A stretch of DNA of 61,119 nt, taken from positions 139,440 to 200,558 of the forward strand of contig ML986664.1 in NCBI GenBank assembly GCA_010094045.1. Reading direction: 5' to 3'. The DNA is from Lojkania enalia (Eukaryota > Ascomycota > Dothideomycetes > Pleosporales). This document shows, one piece after another, positions 59,830 to 61,119 of the stretch; within the stretch, counting starts at the first letter, position 1, and each line of letters begins with the position of its first letter. The notes beneath the pieces are model-generated. The model did not search any database, was not told the origin of the DNA, and worked only from the letters and a program-made list of their open reading frames with translations. The position numbers and the translations under genes are program-made.

Positions 59830-61119
59830 TATAACGGCGCAGGTAAGATAATAGGTCTAAATATAGTATAAATCTACTTAGAGGTATATAGGAGTACGTG
59901 GGGGTTTAGGGACCTAGGAATTCTATTAACACCTATAGGCTTTATATAAAAGGATATAGAAGAACTACTAAGCTACTTATAAGGGAGTATATAACTATAT
60001 ACGGAAGGGAAAAGGGGTAGAATTAGGGGTAGGATAAGATAAGCGAAAAGCTTTAGGATAAGGTTATCTATAAAGTTTTTCGTGGAACGATTTCTTTGCA
60101 TTATTATACTACCCCCCTCCTTATAGGCTAATAGTCCCTATCTACGCTAGTTTAGGAGGGAATTAGGGCTGTTATAGATAGGTTCTAGTATAAAGAAATT
60201 TCTTTAAGGAGGTATTTACTAGTAAGGGCTAATACGCGCGGTTGCCTATAGAAATACGTTTATTAACGTAATATTAAGTAAGGTTTTTATGGTAAGTATA
60301 ATTAACCTATATATTAGCTAGTAACTATTATTATAACGGTTTATTAATATTATAATTTCGTCGCGTATAGCAACAAGCGTTTACTAGCCTTAGTATATTA
60401 CTAGGTTGCTGTTAACTAAGCTTCCTTAACTAAATAATAACTTCTACTCTATACGTATTATTATACGTCCCTAGTACCGTTAATTATTAAAGTATCGCTA
60501 ACACCTTATAGAAAAAATTAATTAATATACTACTCCGCCTACCTCTTAGAGCCTCTTTAGAGGCTTTCTAAGTTATCTACCTTTAAACTATATATATACT
60601 TGCCCGCGGGCGGCGTATAATATTTATCTTTTAGTCCTTAAGATTAAAAAAATGCGAGTATTATACCTCGTAAAATAAAAAGTACAACCCTATATAAATC
60701 GTATCTAATACTAGTAGAATACTTATTACTAATGTACTTATAGATCCTCTCCTACTATAAGAAGGAGTTTCTGGTCTTCTGGAGCTATCTTAAACTGTAG
60801 GTAGCGGCCCGATATATAGGGGATAAGAAGAATAAAAAGGTAGTCTTTAAGGCTATTTTAGAATCTACTTACAGCCTAGCGCTTATAGCCCAGGTTGTAA
60901 AAAGTTAGGAAGATAGCCTTCTTACAGCTAGTATCTAGGTAGCTTTATTCTACTAGAGTACTAAGTTACTCTATTAGGTTTTAACTCTAGAAGCTCTAGT
61001 ATCTAGCCTTTAGGCTGATATCACGGCGTTTTTAGGCGGCTAAGAATAAGGTAGAGGAAGTTTAAGGGGAGTCTAGAGGGAAGAAAGAGGAAGAAGGGTA
61101 GAGGAGAAGAGAACTAGAG
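59830..61119 (-). mobile_element. Gypsy-A4: 3' end of a further Gypsy-A copy (runs off the window)
   Basis: LTR 59830-60108 (279 bp) followed by the complement of the polypurine tract and the same 3' spacer as 35452-36440. Because the polypurine tract follows, this is a minus-strand element continuing right, inserted in Copia-2. The flanking ATATT (59825-59829) is the predicted target duplication to be found at its far end. Confidence 0.93.
60699..61119 (+). pseudogene. Antisense frame in the 3' region of Gypsy-A4 (partial)
   Basis: Same frame as 36041-36511: KEFLVFWSYLKL, GDKKNKKVVFKAI, YSLALIAQVVKS, LEALVSSL. A tryptophan codon survives here (FWSY). Runs off the window. RIP stops at the same positions as in Gypsy-A2 suggest shared CAG/TGG codons. 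Confidence 0.45.

Larger units (their letters stand above)
56964..61119 (+). mobile_element. Copia-2: second Copia copy, 5' part only (runs off the window)
   Basis: 5' LTR 56964-57122 (159 bp), leader and gag 57123-57764, then element E, gag continued 59606-59829, then Gypsy-A4. Sequence parallels Copia-1 (26254-26674 joined to 46273-46860) and is uninterrupted where Copia-1 carries Gypsy-B1. The left flank AAAAG (56959-56963) is the predicted target duplication. RIP-mutated. Confidence 0.9.

Noticed and set aside
26050..61119. CRISPR-like or tandem-satellite array suggested by many repeated segments
   Set aside because: All repeats resolve into LTRs and element bodies with target duplications; no regular repeat-spacer pattern exists.

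Overview
The window looks like chromosomal DNA of a filamentous ascomycete (Pezizomycotina). It has two compartments. About 46 kb (1-11150 and 26050-61119) is very AT-rich. Almost every TpG/CpA has become TpA while CpG survives, and reading frames that are otherwise aligned are broken by TAG/TAA. This is the signature of RIP (repeat-induced point mutation). About 15 kb in between (11150-26050) has normal base composition and carries the only intact genes. Both have short introns (48-96 nt) with fungal branch points.

Layout. 1-11223: a Copia-like relic (RT/RNase H at 9474-11223, probably with its 5' part left of 2275) split by a full-length Ty3/Gypsy element, Gypsy-A1 (2276-9468, 279-bp LTRs). 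11224-26050: the gene island. It holds an intact secreted GH43 glycoside hydrolase (18691-20018, five exons, 360 aa) and a near-complete cytochrome P450 (25805-23848, seven exons, 531 aa if intron 1 uses a GC donor). Around them lie relics: an MFS transporter broken by a 203-bp solo-LTR-like insertion, a Tc1/mariner transposase, a hAT transposase, a TPR fragment, an unassigned antisense frame with three TAG stops, and a clean solo Copia LTR. 26137-61119: nested transposons that I resolved to the base using LTR ends and target-site duplications (TSDs).

Nest. A Fot1/pogo-like transposase was split by Copia-1 (26254-56437, TSD GTATT). Copia-1 holds Gypsy-B1 (26675-46272) and Gypsy-C (48599-54102, TSD CTATA). 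Gypsy-B1 holds Gypsy-B2 of its own family in opposite orientation (27175-33583, TSD CTACC) and Gypsy-A2 (35173-42331, TSD CTTAT). Gypsy-B2 holds a solo Gypsy-A LTR (30013-30291, TSD AGTTA). To the right, Copia-2 (from 56964) holds a small LTR element E (57765-59605, TSD TTACT), which has a solo Gypsy-B LTR in one of its own LTRs (59188-59490, TSD CTAAG), and then Gypsy-A4 (59830 to the window end). Copia-2 preserves the uninterrupted versions of the Gypsy-B1 target site, and Copia-1 that of element E, which confirms the reading. The 10-N gap at 42062-42071 separates two identical 95-bp stretches and is an unmerged contig overlap.

The two intact genes are not obviously one pathway. GH43 would act on extracellular hemicellulose or pectin side chains. 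The P450 would be a membrane-anchored monooxygenase, possibly of secondary metabolism. The most unusual candidate is a conserved reading frame antisense to pol in the 3' region of Gypsy-A, present in all three copies visible here.
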